From the NCBI RefSeq assembly GCF_039523755.1, contig NZ_BAAAFX010000018.1, positions 349,087 through 413,086 of the forward strand: 64,000 nt of DNA, given 5' to 3'. Made by a program: the position numbers and the translations under genes. Positions 18,301-27,488 of the stretch are shown in pieces. Below the pieces are notes generated by a model, which was not told the origin of the DNA, ran no database searches, and was given only the letters and a program-made list of their open reading frames with translations. The DNA is from Tatumella terrea. Lineage in GTDB: Bacteria > Pseudomonadota > Gammaproteobacteria > Enterobacterales > Enterobacteriaceae. The first letter of the stretch is position 1, and the number at the start of each line of letters is the position of its first letter.

Positions 18301-19230
18301 ATGGATTTGGTTCAGCTACGGATGTTTTGTGCCGTTGCCGATACCGGCTCGGTCGCCCGGGCGGCAGAATTACTTCACCGGGTGCCCTCTAACCTGACGA
18401 CCCGTCTGAAACAACTGGAAGAAGAACTGGGAACCGACTTACTGATCCGCGAAAAACAGCGGGTACGGTTATCCCCGGTCGGGCATAACTTTCTCGGTTA
18501 TGCGCAACGTATCCTGGCCTTAAGCGAAGAAGCCATCAGCATGACCCGCCAGGGGGAACCGGCGGGGAATTTTGCGCTCGGCACCATGGAAAGTACGGCG
18601 GCTACCCGCCTGCCGGGTCTGCTGGCGGCGTATCACCAGCGTTATCCGTCGGTGTCTCTGTCACTGATCACCGGGACGTCCGGTGAGATTATCGACCATG
18701 TCCGCGAAGGGACGGTGGCCGCTGCCCTCGCCGACAGTCCGGAAGGCTATGACGAATTGCACAGTTGTGAGGCTTTTCGTGAAGAGTTAGTGCTGATCAC
18801 CAGCAGTGAACACCTGCCGGTCACCTGCCCGCGGGATGTTCAGGGCGAGACTTTCTTTGCCTTCCGTAACAGTTGTTCTTACCGGCTGAAGCTGGAGGAG
18901 TGGTTTCGCGAAGGTGACGCACAGCCCGGCAGTATTATGGAAATTCATTCCTACCATGCGATGATCGCCTGTGTGGCGGGAGGGGCCGGGCTCGCGATTA
19001 TTCCGTTTTCCGTGCTGGCGCAAATGAGCGACCGAGCGCGTATCCGTGTGCATCATCTGCCGGAAAAATACAGCCAGGTCTCGACCTGTCTTATCTGGCG
19101 ACGTGATGCGTTCACCCCGAATGTCGAAGCACTGAAAGCGCTGATGATCAGCTTTTTTACCCGGGAGGCCTCTGCGGGCATCGACGCGGAAAACGCTGAT
19201 CATGCACAGGGGACTGCCGTATCTCCCTGA
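18301..19230 (+). CDS. LysR-type transcriptional regulator (PtrR/YneJ-like)
   Basis: A 309-aa LysR regulator: N-terminal winged helix-turn-helix (DLVQLRMFCAVADTGSVARA, about 2-60) and a two-lobed effector domain. The HRVPSNLTTRLKQLEEELG stretch and the NSCSYRLKLEEWF region are those of E. coli YneJ/PtrR, the putrescine-utilisation regulator, by recollection, but similarity looks moderate. It sits between folE and fghA, where E. coli has no regulator. It may control fghA, transcribed in the same direction 62 bp downstream, or the divergent folE; neither is shown. Confidence 0.85.
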   Translation: MDLVQLRMFCAVADTGSVARAAELLHRVPSNLTTRLKQLEEELGTDLLIREKQRVRLSPVGHNFLGYAQRILALSEEAISMTRQGEPAGNFALGTMESTAATRLPGLLAAYHQRYPSVSLSLITGTSGEIIDHVREGTVAAALADSPEGYDELHSCEAFREELVLITSSEHLPVTCPRDVQGETFFAFRNSCSYRLKLEEWFREGDAQPGSIMEIHSYHAMIACVAGGAGLAIIPFSVLAQMSDRARIRVHHLPEKYSQVSTCLIWRRDAFTPNVEALKALMISFFTREASAGIDAENADHAQGTAVSP

Positions 19231-19292
19231 TTTTTTTTACCGGCTGCTGCACCTGCAGCAGCCCTGTATACAGATAATAACAGGAGCGTTAT

Positions 19293-20135
19293 ATGTCCGG
19301 ACTCACTCTCTGCGAAGAGCATCTGATGTTTGGCGGTCGTCAGCAACGCTGGCAACATACCTCAGCAACGCTGGGATGTGAGATGAAATTCAGTCTCTTC
19401 CTGCCCCCGGCAGCGGCCGATCAGCCGGTTCCTCTGCTCTGGTGCCTGGCAGGACTGACCTGTACTGATGAGAATTTTTCTGTGAAATCCGGGGCACAAC
19501 GGCTGGCCGCCGATCAGGGCATTGCGCTGATTATGCCCGATACCAGTCCGCGTGGCAGCGAGGTTCCCGACGATGAGCAGTACGACCTCGGCCAGGGGGC
19601 CGGATTTTATCTTAATGCTACCCGTGCCCCCTGGGACCGGCATTACCGGATGTACGATTACCTGACACAGGAGTTGCCGGCACTGCTGGCGGAACACTTC
19701 AGCTTCAGCGATCGTCAGGCCATTATGGGACACTCGATGGGCGGCCACGGTGCACTGGTGCTGTCCCTGCGTGAGGCAGGTCGGTTTACCTCGGTCTCCG
19801 CGTTCGCCCCGATCGTCAATCCGTCCTCGGTCCCCTGGGGCGTGAAAGCCTTTACCGCCTATCTGGGAGAGGATCGTGAGGCATGGCGTCAGTATGATGC
19901 CAGCCTGCTGATGGCTGAAGCCACGCACCGGTTGCCGATGCTGATAGACCAGGGACTTGCTGATAATTTTTACCCGCTGCAACTGCAACCGGAAGTGCTG
20001 GAAACAGCCGCCCGTGAGCATCAGTTTGATCTGACCCTGCACTGGCAGGAAGGCTATGACCACAGCTACTATTTTATTACCAGTGTTATTGAAGATCATC
20101 TTCGTTTCCACGCCCGCCACCTGCTGACTGCCTGA
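19293..20135 (+). CDS. fghA: S-formylglutathione hydrolase
   Basis: Serine esterase of the esterase D family that hydrolyses S-formylglutathione in glutathione-dependent formaldehyde detoxification. 280 aa. Nucleophile elbow GHSMGGHGAL, DTSPRGSEVPDD near the oxyanion region, and the catalytic His in YDHSYYFI. The position beside folE and before lysP corresponds to E. coli yeiG rather than frmB. It begins with a GGAG ribosome site. Confidence 0.95.
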   Translation: MSGLTLCEEHLMFGGRQQRWQHTSATLGCEMKFSLFLPPAAADQPVPLLWCLAGLTCTDENFSVKSGAQRLAADQGIALIMPDTSPRGSEVPDDEQYDLGQGAGFYLNATRAPWDRHYRMYDYLTQELPALLAEHFSFSDRQAIMGHSMGGHGALVLSLREAGRFTSVSAFAPIVNPSSVPWGVKAFTAYLGEDREAWRQYDASLLMAEATHRLPMLIDQGLADNFYPLQLQPEVLETAAREHQFDLTLHWQEGYDHSYYFITSVIEDHLRFHARHLLTA

Positions 20136-20152
20136 GGCAGCACCAGCCATAA

Positions 20153-20180
20153 AAAAACCCATGCGATGCATGGGTTTTTA
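20153..20180. terminator. Bidirectional terminator between fghA and lysP
   Basis: AAACCCATGC-GAT-GCATGGGTTT with As on one side and Ts on the other, between two convergent genes. Confidence 0.88.
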
Positions 20181-20202
20181 TTTAACTCACCGGACTGACC
20201 TG

Positions 20203-21678
20203 TTAGTTGTCACTTTTGGTGATGGCCGGGAATTCCATCTCGTGGTATTTCACAAAGCGGGTTCCGCGCGTCCATTTATAGCCCAGCCAGATCACCAGGA
20301 ATAACGGGATACCGATATAGGTGGCTGCCACGCCATACCAGTCAATGGTATCGGCCATAAAGGCCTGGTAGTTCTGACCCAGGGTGATAAGCAGGCAGAG
20401 CACAAAAGCAAATACCGGCCCGAGCGGGAAGAGTCCGGCACGGTAAGGCAGATCCGCCAGGTTATGCCCCTTCGCCACATAGCCGCGACGGAAGCGGTAA
20501 TGGCTGATGGCGATCCCCAGCCAGGCGATAAAGCCGGTCATTCCTGAAGTATTCAGCAACCACATATAGACGGTCTGATTACCAAACTTTGATGACAGGA
20601 AGCAAAGCGCTGCAATCACTGTGGTCGCAATCAGTGCATTACGCGGTACGCCGTTGGCGGTCAGACGGGCAAAGATTTTAGGTGCTTTCCCTTCCTGTGC
20701 CAGCGTAAACAGCATCCGTGTGGAAGCATACATTCCTGAGTTACCGGCGGAGAGCACCGCGGTCAGGATCACCGCATTCATTACTGCGGCGGCAGAGAGC
20801 AGCCCGGCATTCTGGAAAACCAGAGTGAAAGGACTGACGCTGATGTCTTTCACATCATTATGCAGCAGACGCGGATCGGTGTACGGCAGTAACAGGCTGA
20901 TGATCAGGATAGCCAGCACATAAAACAGCAGGATCCGCCAGAAAACCTGACGCATCGCACGCGGGATATTTTTGCCCGGGTTCTCTGATTCGCCGGCCGC
21001 AATCCCGATAAGCTCCGTCCCCTGGAAAGAGAAACCGACAATCATTGCCACGCCGATCATCGCAGAGAATCCGCCCGCAAACGGCGCACTGCCCGTCGTC
21101 CAGTTATGCCAGCCACCGTCACCGGCACCCCGCAGAATGCCGGTGACCATCATCAGACCGACGATAATAAAGATCACCACGGTCACCACTTTGATCAGCG
21201 AGAACCAGTATTCCGCTTCACCGAACCCTTTCACCGAAATCACGTTCAGCAGGAAAATCACCGCCAGGAAGAGGCAGCTCCAGACCCAGCCCGGGACTTC
21301 CGGGAACCAGTAGCCCATCACCAGTTGTGCGGCTACCAAATCGACGGCAATCGTGACGGCCCAGTTGTACCAGTAATTCCACCCCAGAGCGAAACCAAAG
21401 CCTTCTTCGACGTATTTTGCACCGTAGGTCGCAAACGAACCGGAGACCGGCATATACGCCGCCAGTTCACCGAGGCTTGTCATCAGGAAATAGACCATCA
21501 GCCCGATAATGGCATAAGAAAGAAGTGCACCACCGGGTCCCGCCTGAGAAATGCTGGCCCCGGAGGCGACAAACAGCCCGGTGCCAATAGACCCGCCAAT
21601 CGCAATCATCGTCAGATGACGGGCTTTTAATACACGCTTCAGGCCAGGCTTATCTGTTGTTTTTGTATTATTATTCAT
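20203..21678 (-). CDS. lysP: Lysine-specific permease LysP
   Basis: APC-superfamily, 12-transmembrane lysine:H+ symporter in the inner membrane; in E. coli it also senses lysine for CadC. 491 aa (E. coli 489). The N-terminal signature IAIGGSIGTGLFVASG and the conserved FSFQGTELIGIAAGESENP loop are present. Its neighbour yeiE is upstream on the same strand but with its own gap, as in E. coli. Confidence 0.96.
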   Translation of the reverse strand: MNNNTKTTDKPGLKRVLKARHLTMIAIGGSIGTGLFVASGASISQAGPGGALLSYAIIGLMVYFLMTSLGELAAYMPVSGSFATYGAKYVEEGFGFALGWNYWYNWAVTIAVDLVAAQLVMGYWFPEVPGWVWSCLFLAVIFLLNVISVKGFGEAEYWFSLIKVVTVVIFIIVGLMMVTGILRGAGDGGWHNWTTGSAPFAGGFSAMIGVAMIVGFSFQGTELIGIAAGESENPGKNIPRAMRQVFWRILLFYVLAILIISLLLPYTDPRLLHNDVKDISVSPFTLVFQNAGLLSAAAVMNAVILTAVLSAGNSGMYASTRMLFTLAQEGKAPKIFARLTANGVPRNALIATTVIAALCFLSSKFGNQTVYMWLLNTSGMTGFIAWLGIAISHYRFRRGYVAKGHNLADLPYRAGLFPLGPVFAFVLCLLITLGQNYQAFMADTIDWYGVAATYIGIPLFLVIWLGYKWTRGTRFVKYHEMEFPAITKSDN

Positions 21679-21810
21679 CAGTAAACACTATGCTGGATAA
21701 AAATGAGGCGCGATTGTACCAGCTCACCGTAACCTGTATAGCATTACCACCGCGTTATAAGTTACCTTCATAATCCCCCGCCGATTATTAGCAACCCCGG
21801 GCGGACCGGG

Positions 21811-22689
21811 TCAGGCAATGTCCTGTTCATGGCAATAAGAAAGAAAACGGATCAGCGTTCGGGACAAGTGTTTCTGCTGATGGTGGATGCGATATAACGT
21901 TCTGGTTAGCGGTGGCAGTGGCAGCGGGACCTGGCGCAGGCTGCCATTTTCAAGCTGGTCTGCGATCACCCGGCGTGACAGGCAACTGATCCCCATTCCA
22001 TAACGTACCGCATGCTTAATCGCCTCGGAATTCCCCAGCTCCATCGCTATTCTGAACCGGGGGAGATGAGAAAGCAGCAGATAGTCCACGATTTCCCGGG
22101 TCCCTGACCCGCGTTCGCGCAGGATCCAGGGGGAGTCTGCCAGTTTTTCCAGCGTGACGGCTTCGCGGAAAATGGCCGACTGTGGTGCAGCAAAAACCAC
22201 CAGTTCATCCTGCAGCCAGTTTTCACTGACGATCCCGGTGATATGACAAGGCCCTTCGATCAGCCCCACATCCACGCGAAAATCACTGACCGCCTGGATC
22301 ACGTCCTGACTGTTCCCGACCGTCAGGTCCAGCGGAGCCTGCGGAAAATCACGCCGGTACTCTGCCATCATGGCAGGCAGCAGATAGTTGCCGATAGTAC
22401 TGCTGGCGGCGATCCGGATGGCACCATGATCTTCACGGAAAAGTTGTTCGGTCTCTTTCGCCTGTTCCAGTAACGAGACGGCTTTCGGATAGAGCAAGCG
22501 GCCATGTTCATTCACAATCAGTCGCTTGCCGGAGCGATCGAACAGTTTTACCGCTAACTGATGTTCAAGATCAGCCAGCGCCGCACTGACGGCCGACTGC
22601 GATAGCGCCAGTTGCTGCGCTGCCCGGGTCGTCGACCCGCTCTTTACAATTTCACTGAATACTTCCAGCTGTCTTAGGGTGATATGCAC
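21811..22689 (-). CDS. yeiE: LysR-type regulator YeiE
   Basis: 292-aa LysR regulator, winged helix at about 2-60 (MHITLRQLEVFSEIVKSGS) and effector domain with SSTIGNYLLPA, RVDVGLIEGPCH and ILRERGSGTREIVDYLLL, nearly identical to E. coli YeiE. YeiE is linked to sulfite homeostasis and to the divergent yeiH gene. The divergent arrangement with a 144-bp gap to the yeiH start is kept here and fits direct control of yeiH. Confidence 0.95.
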   Translation of the reverse strand: MHITLRQLEVFSEIVKSGSTTRAAQQLALSQSAVSAALADLEHQLAVKLFDRSGKRLIVNEHGRLLYPKAVSLLEQAKETEQLFREDHGAIRIAASSTIGNYLLPAMMAEYRRDFPQAPLDLTVGNSQDVIQAVSDFRVDVGLIEGPCHITGIVSENWLQDELVVFAAPQSAIFREAVTLEKLADSPWILRERGSGTREIVDYLLLSHLPRFRIAMELGNSEAIKHAVRYGMGISCLSRRVIADQLENGSLRQVPLPLPPLTRTLYRIHHQQKHLSRTLIRFLSYCHEQDIA

Positions 22690-22833
22690 ACTGTCTCCTC
22701 ACGGATGCCCTGACGGATAACGGAAGCCTCCGCACGTTAACCAGTTATAGTGGTTAATTATAAATATATAATCAATTTCTCTTTTAAGCAAAACCCCGGC
22801 AGGATAAGGGTCATTGACTCAGCAAGGAATGAC

Positions 22834-23898
22834 ATGATGACTCTGCATCAGCAACTCCGGGCGCCTCTGCCCCGCCTCCCCTTACTCCGTGGTCTTCTGC
22901 TCAGCGGTATGATTGCCGCAGGCGTGATCCCCCTGATCCAGATTCCCCTGGTAGCCCGGCTGGGGCTGGGGACACTGACCCTTTCGATCCTGGCCGGAAT
23001 TATTACCGGTAATCTGTTACCCGCGACGGTTCATGTCCGCTGCGAGCAAGGGATCGCCTTCAGTAAACATTATCTGCTGCGGCTGGGGATTATTCTGTAT
23101 GGCTTTAATCTCACCTTTCAGCAAATCGGCCATATCGGTTACCGTGGGCTGGTCACCGACATGATTATGCTGAGCAGTACATTTCTGGTGACCTGCCTGG
23201 CCGGACTGTACTGGATAAAACCGGATAAACAGACCGTATGGCTGATTGGTGCCGGCAGCAGTATCTGCGGCGCGGCGGCGGTACTGGCGACAGCCCCGGT
23301 CATCAGAGCCGATGCCGGAAAAGTGGCGGTGGCGGTGGCAACAGTGGTTATCTTCGGTACCGCGGCCATTTTTATCTATCCGCTGATCTGGGAGCTTATT
23401 CATCCCTGGTTGCCGGGTCTCAGTGCTGAGCAGTTCGGCATTTATACGGGTTCGACCGTCCATGAAGTGGCTCAGGTGGTGGCGGCCGGTCATGCTATCA
23501 GTCCGCAGGCCGAAGATACCGCGGTGATTGCCAAAATGCTGCGGGTCATGATGCTGGCACCGTTCCTGCTGCTGCTGGGACAGTGGGTTAACCGCACCCG
23601 TCAGCCTGCAGAGAATGCCGGCCCCGGTAAAATCACCTTCCCCTGGTTTGCCCTGATCTTTATTCTGGTCGCCGTCGTTAACTCGTTCGGTTTGCTGTCT
23701 GATACCTGGCTTTCATGGATCCGCCGCAGTGATAATATTCTTCTGGCGATGGCGATGGCCGCGCTGGGCCTGAGTACCCGCCTTTCTCAGCTGAAAACCG
23801 CCGGGCTGAAACCCTTACTGCTGGGAGCTGTCGTTTTTCTCTGGCTGATTATCGGCGGCGCAGGCGTCAATCTGCTGGTATGGCATGTTATGCAGTAA
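22834..23898 (+). CDS. yeiH: YeiH/UPF0324 family inner membrane protein, putative sulfate/sulfite exporter
   Basis: About 354 aa with nine to ten transmembrane segments. The start is taken at the ATG preceded by AAGGA (spacing 5); the frame runs 28 codons further upstream without support. Conserved family stretches: LLRLGIILYGFNLTFQQ, LIGAGSSICGAAAVLAT, STVHEVAQVVAAGHAIS. YeiH is proposed to export sulfite or similar anions under YeiE control; this is known of the family and not shown by the sequence alone. Confidence 0.93.
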   Translation: MMTLHQQLRAPLPRLPLLRGLLLSGMIAAGVIPLIQIPLVARLGLGTLTLSILAGIITGNLLPATVHVRCEQGIAFSKHYLLRLGIILYGFNLTFQQIGHIGYRGLVTDMIMLSSTFLVTCLAGLYWIKPDKQTVWLIGAGSSICGAAAVLATAPVIRADAGKVAVAVATVVIFGTAAIFIYPLIWELIHPWLPGLSAEQFGIYTGSTVHEVAQVVAAGHAISPQAEDTAVIAKMLRVMMLAPFLLLLGQWVNRTRQPAENAGPGKITFPWFALIFILVAVVNSFGLLSDTWLSWIRRSDNILLAMAMAALGLSTRLSQLKTAGLKPLLLGAVVFLWLIIGGAGVNLLVWHVMQ

Positions 23899-23953
23899 AT
23901 CCTCAGGTATTATGTGTGACATTCAGCAAATACCGGGAAGTAAGGAGAAAGTA

Positions 23954-24799
23954 ATGAAGTTTATCGGTGCGCATGTCAGCGCCGCAGGGGGCGTGGAAAA
24001 CGCGGTCCTTCGTGCACACGAACTGGAAGCCACGGCCTTTGCACTGTTTACCAAAAATCAGCGCCAGTGGCGTGCTGCGGCATTAACAGAGGAAAGTATC
24101 AGCGCTTTCCGTCAGGCCTGCGAAAAATATAACTTCAGCTCAGGACAAATTCTGCCCCATGACAGTTATCTGATCAATCTCGGTCATCCGGTCAGTGAAG
24201 CACTGGAAAAATCACGACTGGCCTTTATTGATGAGATGCAACGGGCAGAATTACTCGGCCTGTCCTTACTTAACTTCCATCCGGGCAGCCACCTGCAACA
24301 GATTGCTGAAGAAGACTGTCTGAAGCGGATTGCAGAATCGATCAATATCGCGCTGGATCAGACGCAGGGTGTCACGGCGGTGATCGAAAACACCGCCGGT
24401 CAGGGCAGTAACCTGGGGTTTCGTTTTGAGCATCTGGCCGAAATCATCCATCACGTTGAAGATAAAAGCCGGGTTGGCGTCTGCATCGATACCTGTCACG
24501 CCTTTGCCGCCGGTTACGACCTGCGTACGGTCGAAGAGTGTGAAAATACTTTCCGGGAATTCGGACGGATTGTCGGCTTTGACTACCTGCGGGGCATGCA
24601 CCTGAATGATGCGAAGAGTGAATTCGGCAGCCGGGTCGACCGCCACCACAGTCTGGGCGAAGGAAATATCGGTAATACCGTGTTCAGCTGGCTGATGAAA
24701 GATCCCCGCTTTGACGGTATTCCGTTAATTCTGGAAACCGTCAATCCGGATATCTGGAAAGATGAAATTGCCTGGCTGAAAGCCCAACAGACAGCATAA
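23954..24799 (+). CDS. nfo: Endonuclease IV
   Basis: Zinc-dependent AP endonuclease of base-excision repair. 281 aa from the ATG giving MKFIGAHVSAAGG, with TAAGGAGA upstream; the longer frame begins inside yeiH. The TIM-barrel metal ligands are in LNFHPGSH, VIENTAGQG, CIDTCHAFAAGYD, HLNDAK, RHHSLGEG and LILETVNPD. In E. coli it belongs to the SoxRS regulon; no SoxS site was identified. Confidence 0.96.
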   Translation: MKFIGAHVSAAGGVENAVLRAHELEATAFALFTKNQRQWRAAALTEESISAFRQACEKYNFSSGQILPHDSYLINLGHPVSEALEKSRLAFIDEMQRAELLGLSLLNFHPGSHLQQIAEEDCLKRIAESINIALDQTQGVTAVIENTAGQGSNLGFRFEHLAEIIHHVEDKSRVGVCIDTCHAFAAGYDLRTVEECENTFREFGRIVGFDYLRGMHLNDAKSEFGSRVDRHHSLGEGNIGNTVFSWLMKDPRFDGIPLILETVNPDIWKDEIAWLKAQQTA

Positions 24800-24801
24800 A
24801 A

Positions 24802-24830
24802 AAACAGGGCGCGATGCGCCCTGTTTTTCT
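24802..24830. terminator. Bidirectional terminator between nfo and fruA
   Basis: AAACAGGGCGC-GAT-GCGCCCTGTTT, 11-bp stem, A-run before and T-run after, between convergent genes. Confidence 0.9.
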
Positions 24831-24843
24831 TATCACACCGGCC

Positions 24844-26532
24844 TCAGGCGGTGACTGGTTCCGGTTTTTTCAGGAAGGCATAAGCAATACCCGCCAGCGC
24901 CGTTCCGATAATAATGGATAACAGATAACCCAGTACCGGGGTGATCGCCCCCGGGATCAGCAGAACAAACAAGCCGCCGTGAGGTGCCATCAGTTGGGCG
25001 CCGATCGCCATAGAGATAGCGCCGGTCACCGCGCCACCCACGATACAGCAAGGGATCACCCGCATCGGGTCACGGGCAGCGAACGGAATGGCCCCTTCAG
25101 AAATAAAGCACAGACCCAGCACCAGTGCGGCTTTACCGCCTTCCTGCTGTCCTTTATTAAATTTCCGTTTTGCCAGTAAGGTCGCAAGCCCCATCGCCAG
25201 CGGAGGTACCATCCCGGCAGCCATAATCGCCGCCATCGGCGCATAAGTTTTACTGCTCAGTAAACCGACACCAAAGGCATAAGCCACTTTATTGACCGGG
25301 CCGCCCATATCGGTACACATCATACCGCCCAGCACCGCACCCAGCAGTACCGCATTCGCCGTCCCCATGTTACCCAGCCAGTGCGTCAGCCATTCCATGA
25401 TAGCGGCGACCGGTTTACCGACCACATAAATCATCAGCAGACCGGTGATCAGGCTCGCCAGCAGCGGAATAATCAGGATAGGTTTCAGGGCTTCCATACT
25501 CTGCGGAAGTTTCAGCCGTGTACTGATAAATTTCGCCACATAACCGGCAATGAAACCGGCAATGATCCCGCCCAGGAAGCCGGCATTAGTACTGGTCGCC
25601 AGCATACCGCCAATCAGCCCCGGCGTCAGACCAGGACGGTCAGCAATCGAGAAGGCAATGTAACCCGCCAGCACCGGCACCATTAATGCAAAAGCACTGC
25701 CCCCGCCAATCTGCATCAGCGCGGCGGCCAGCGACCCTTCCTGATGGAAGGCCGTGATCCCGAAGGCGAAGGATAACGCGATACTCAGGCCGCCTGCGAC
25801 CACCATCGGCAGCATGTAAGAGACACCCGTCAGCAGGTGCCGGTATGCCCCGGCCTTTTCTTTACTGCCCTCGCTGGCGCTCGCTTCAGACTTCGCGCCG
25901 GCAGCATGGTAAGGTTTAGCTTCCGCCAGTGCTTTATCAAACTCCTGCGCGGTTTTCTTCAGTGCCAGTCCGGTCGAGGTGCGGTACATGGGTTTACCGG
26001 CAAATTTTGCCAGGTCGACCTCGATATCGGCGGCGATAATCACCAGATCGGCGGCCGCGATGTCCTCAGCGCTGACCGGATTACCGGCACCGACAGATCC
26101 GCGGGTTTCCACTTTGGCCCACCAGCCACGTTTTTTAGCTTCTGCCTCGATGGCTTCTGCCGCCATAAAGGTATGAGCGACGCCGGTCGGACAGGCGGTG
26201 ACCGCCACAATACGTTTGGCTCCACTGGTCTCAGCCACCACCGGCTGAGCACTCACCGGTGCCTGCCAGGGAGTGGCCTGTTCACGTGCGGTGGTCAGAA
26301 AAGCCACCGCATCATTCAGCAGTGCCTGCAGATCGCCCTGCCAGCACGGTTTACCGCTCAGGGCCGGATCGGTAGGCGCGTTTTTGCCGGCGACCACGAC
26401 CAGTTCAGCGTCTGCTGCGGAACGGGTTAAGGTCAGTCCGCATTTTTCAGCAGCCGTTTCGGCCGCTTTTTCGGCCATATATGCACTGGCTTTTCCCAGT
26501 GACGCATCAGTTATCAGCAGCGTTTTCATCAT
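24844..26532 (-). CDS. fruA: PTS fructose transporter subunit IIB'BC
   Basis: Inner membrane fructose transporter that phosphorylates fructose to fructose-1-phosphate during uptake. 562 aa in the order IIB' (1-90, no active Cys), IIB (about 105-205, phosphorylated Cys in VTACPTGVAHTF, C114) and the membrane domain IIC with about nine helices, including GGMMCTDMGGPVNK. Two adjacent ATGs allow a one-residue ambiguity. Last gene of fruBKA, 17 bp after fruK. Confidence 0.97.
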   Translation of the reverse strand: MMKTLLITDASLGKASAYMAEKAAETAAEKCGLTLTRSAADAELVVVAGKNAPTDPALSGKPCWQGDLQALLNDAVAFLTTAREQATPWQAPVSAQPVVAETSGAKRIVAVTACPTGVAHTFMAAEAIEAEAKKRGWWAKVETRGSVGAGNPVSAEDIAAADLVIIAADIEVDLAKFAGKPMYRTSTGLALKKTAQEFDKALAEAKPYHAAGAKSEASASEGSKEKAGAYRHLLTGVSYMLPMVVAGGLSIALSFAFGITAFHQEGSLAAALMQIGGGSAFALMVPVLAGYIAFSIADRPGLTPGLIGGMLATSTNAGFLGGIIAGFIAGYVAKFISTRLKLPQSMEALKPILIIPLLASLITGLLMIYVVGKPVAAIMEWLTHWLGNMGTANAVLLGAVLGGMMCTDMGGPVNKVAYAFGVGLLSSKTYAPMAAIMAAGMVPPLAMGLATLLAKRKFNKGQQEGGKAALVLGLCFISEGAIPFAARDPMRVIPCCIVGGAVTGAISMAIGAQLMAPHGGLFVLLIPGAITPVLGYLLSIIIGTALAGIAYAFLKKPEPVTA

Positions 26533-26549
26533 TTATTCCTCTTCTGCTG

Positions 26550-27488
26550 TCAGTGCACGGGCTGTAAATCGACACGTGCCATCATTGCCGCCAGTTGTGT
26601 CCGGTCAGCGACGCCTACATTACTTTGACTTACCGCCAGCGCGGCGACTGCCGTTGCCAGTCTCAGGGTATGTTCGCTGGACTCACGCATCAGTAACCCA
26701 TAAATCAGGCCGCCGACCATGGAATCCCCTGCCCCTACGGTGCTGACCACCTCACAGGCCGGAGGTTTTGCCAGCCATTCCCCGGAGGCATTCACCCATA
26801 ACGCCCCTTCGGCGCCGAGCGAAATCACCACATGGGCAATCCCTTCTTCCCGCAGTTTATGCGCGGCATCAATGACGTCCTGTAAGTCCGGTAACGGTTT
26901 TCCGGCCCAGGTTTCCAGCTCGCGACGGTTAGGTTTTACCAGCCAGGGAGCGGCTTTCAGCCCGGCTTCCAGCGCACTGCGGCTGCTGTCAAAGATAATG
27001 CACGGGCATAGCGCACGCAGGGATTTCATCCATGCGGTAAACGCTTCCGGAGAGACCCCTTCCGGTAAACTGCCGCTGACGCAGACCATATCGAACTGGC
27101 CCAGCCAGCTCAGTGAATCGGTCGTAAAACGTTCCCAGTCTTTGGCGGTCACAGCAAAACCGGAAAAGTTAAGATCGGTCACTTCGCCGTCCTGCTCGGT
27201 CAGTTTGACATTGATGCGCGTTCTTCCGCCGACAATCTGGAAACGGTTAGCAATCCCCAGCTCGCTGAAGAGCTGCTGAAATCCGTCCTGGTTATCCTTA
27301 CCCAGAAAACCGCCGACAGTGACATCAATCCCAAGGTCTTTCAGTACCTTAGCGACATTAATCCCTTTGCCGGCGGCATGCAGACCGGTGGTTTTCACCA
27401 GGTTGACTTCACCCCGCTCAATTTCCGGGGTAAAGCCCACCAGATCATAAGCCGGGTTCAGGGTAATGGTTGCGACACGTCTGCTCAT
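26550..27488 (-). CDS. fruK: 1-phosphofructokinase
   Basis: Phosphorylates fructose-1-phosphate to fructose-1,6-bisphosphate. 312 aa, PfkB/ribokinase family: N-terminal ATITLNPAYDL, GKGINVAKVL substrate loop, C-terminal GAGDSMVGG with the catalytic Asp. The ATG overlaps the fruB stop by 4 bp, so translation is coupled. Confidence 0.97.
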   Translation of the reverse strand: MSRRVATITLNPAYDLVGFTPEIERGEVNLVKTTGLHAAGKGINVAKVLKDLGIDVTVGGFLGKDNQDGFQQLFSELGIANRFQIVGGRTRINVKLTEQDGEVTDLNFSGFAVTAKDWERFTTDSLSWLGQFDMVCVSGSLPEGVSPEAFTAWMKSLRALCPCIIFDSSRSALEAGLKAAPWLVKPNRRELETWAGKPLPDLQDVIDAAHKLREEGIAHVVISLGAEGALWVNASGEWLAKPPACEVVSTVGAGDSMVGGLIYGLLMRESSEHTLRLATAVAALAVSQSNVGVADRTQLAAMMARVDLQPVH

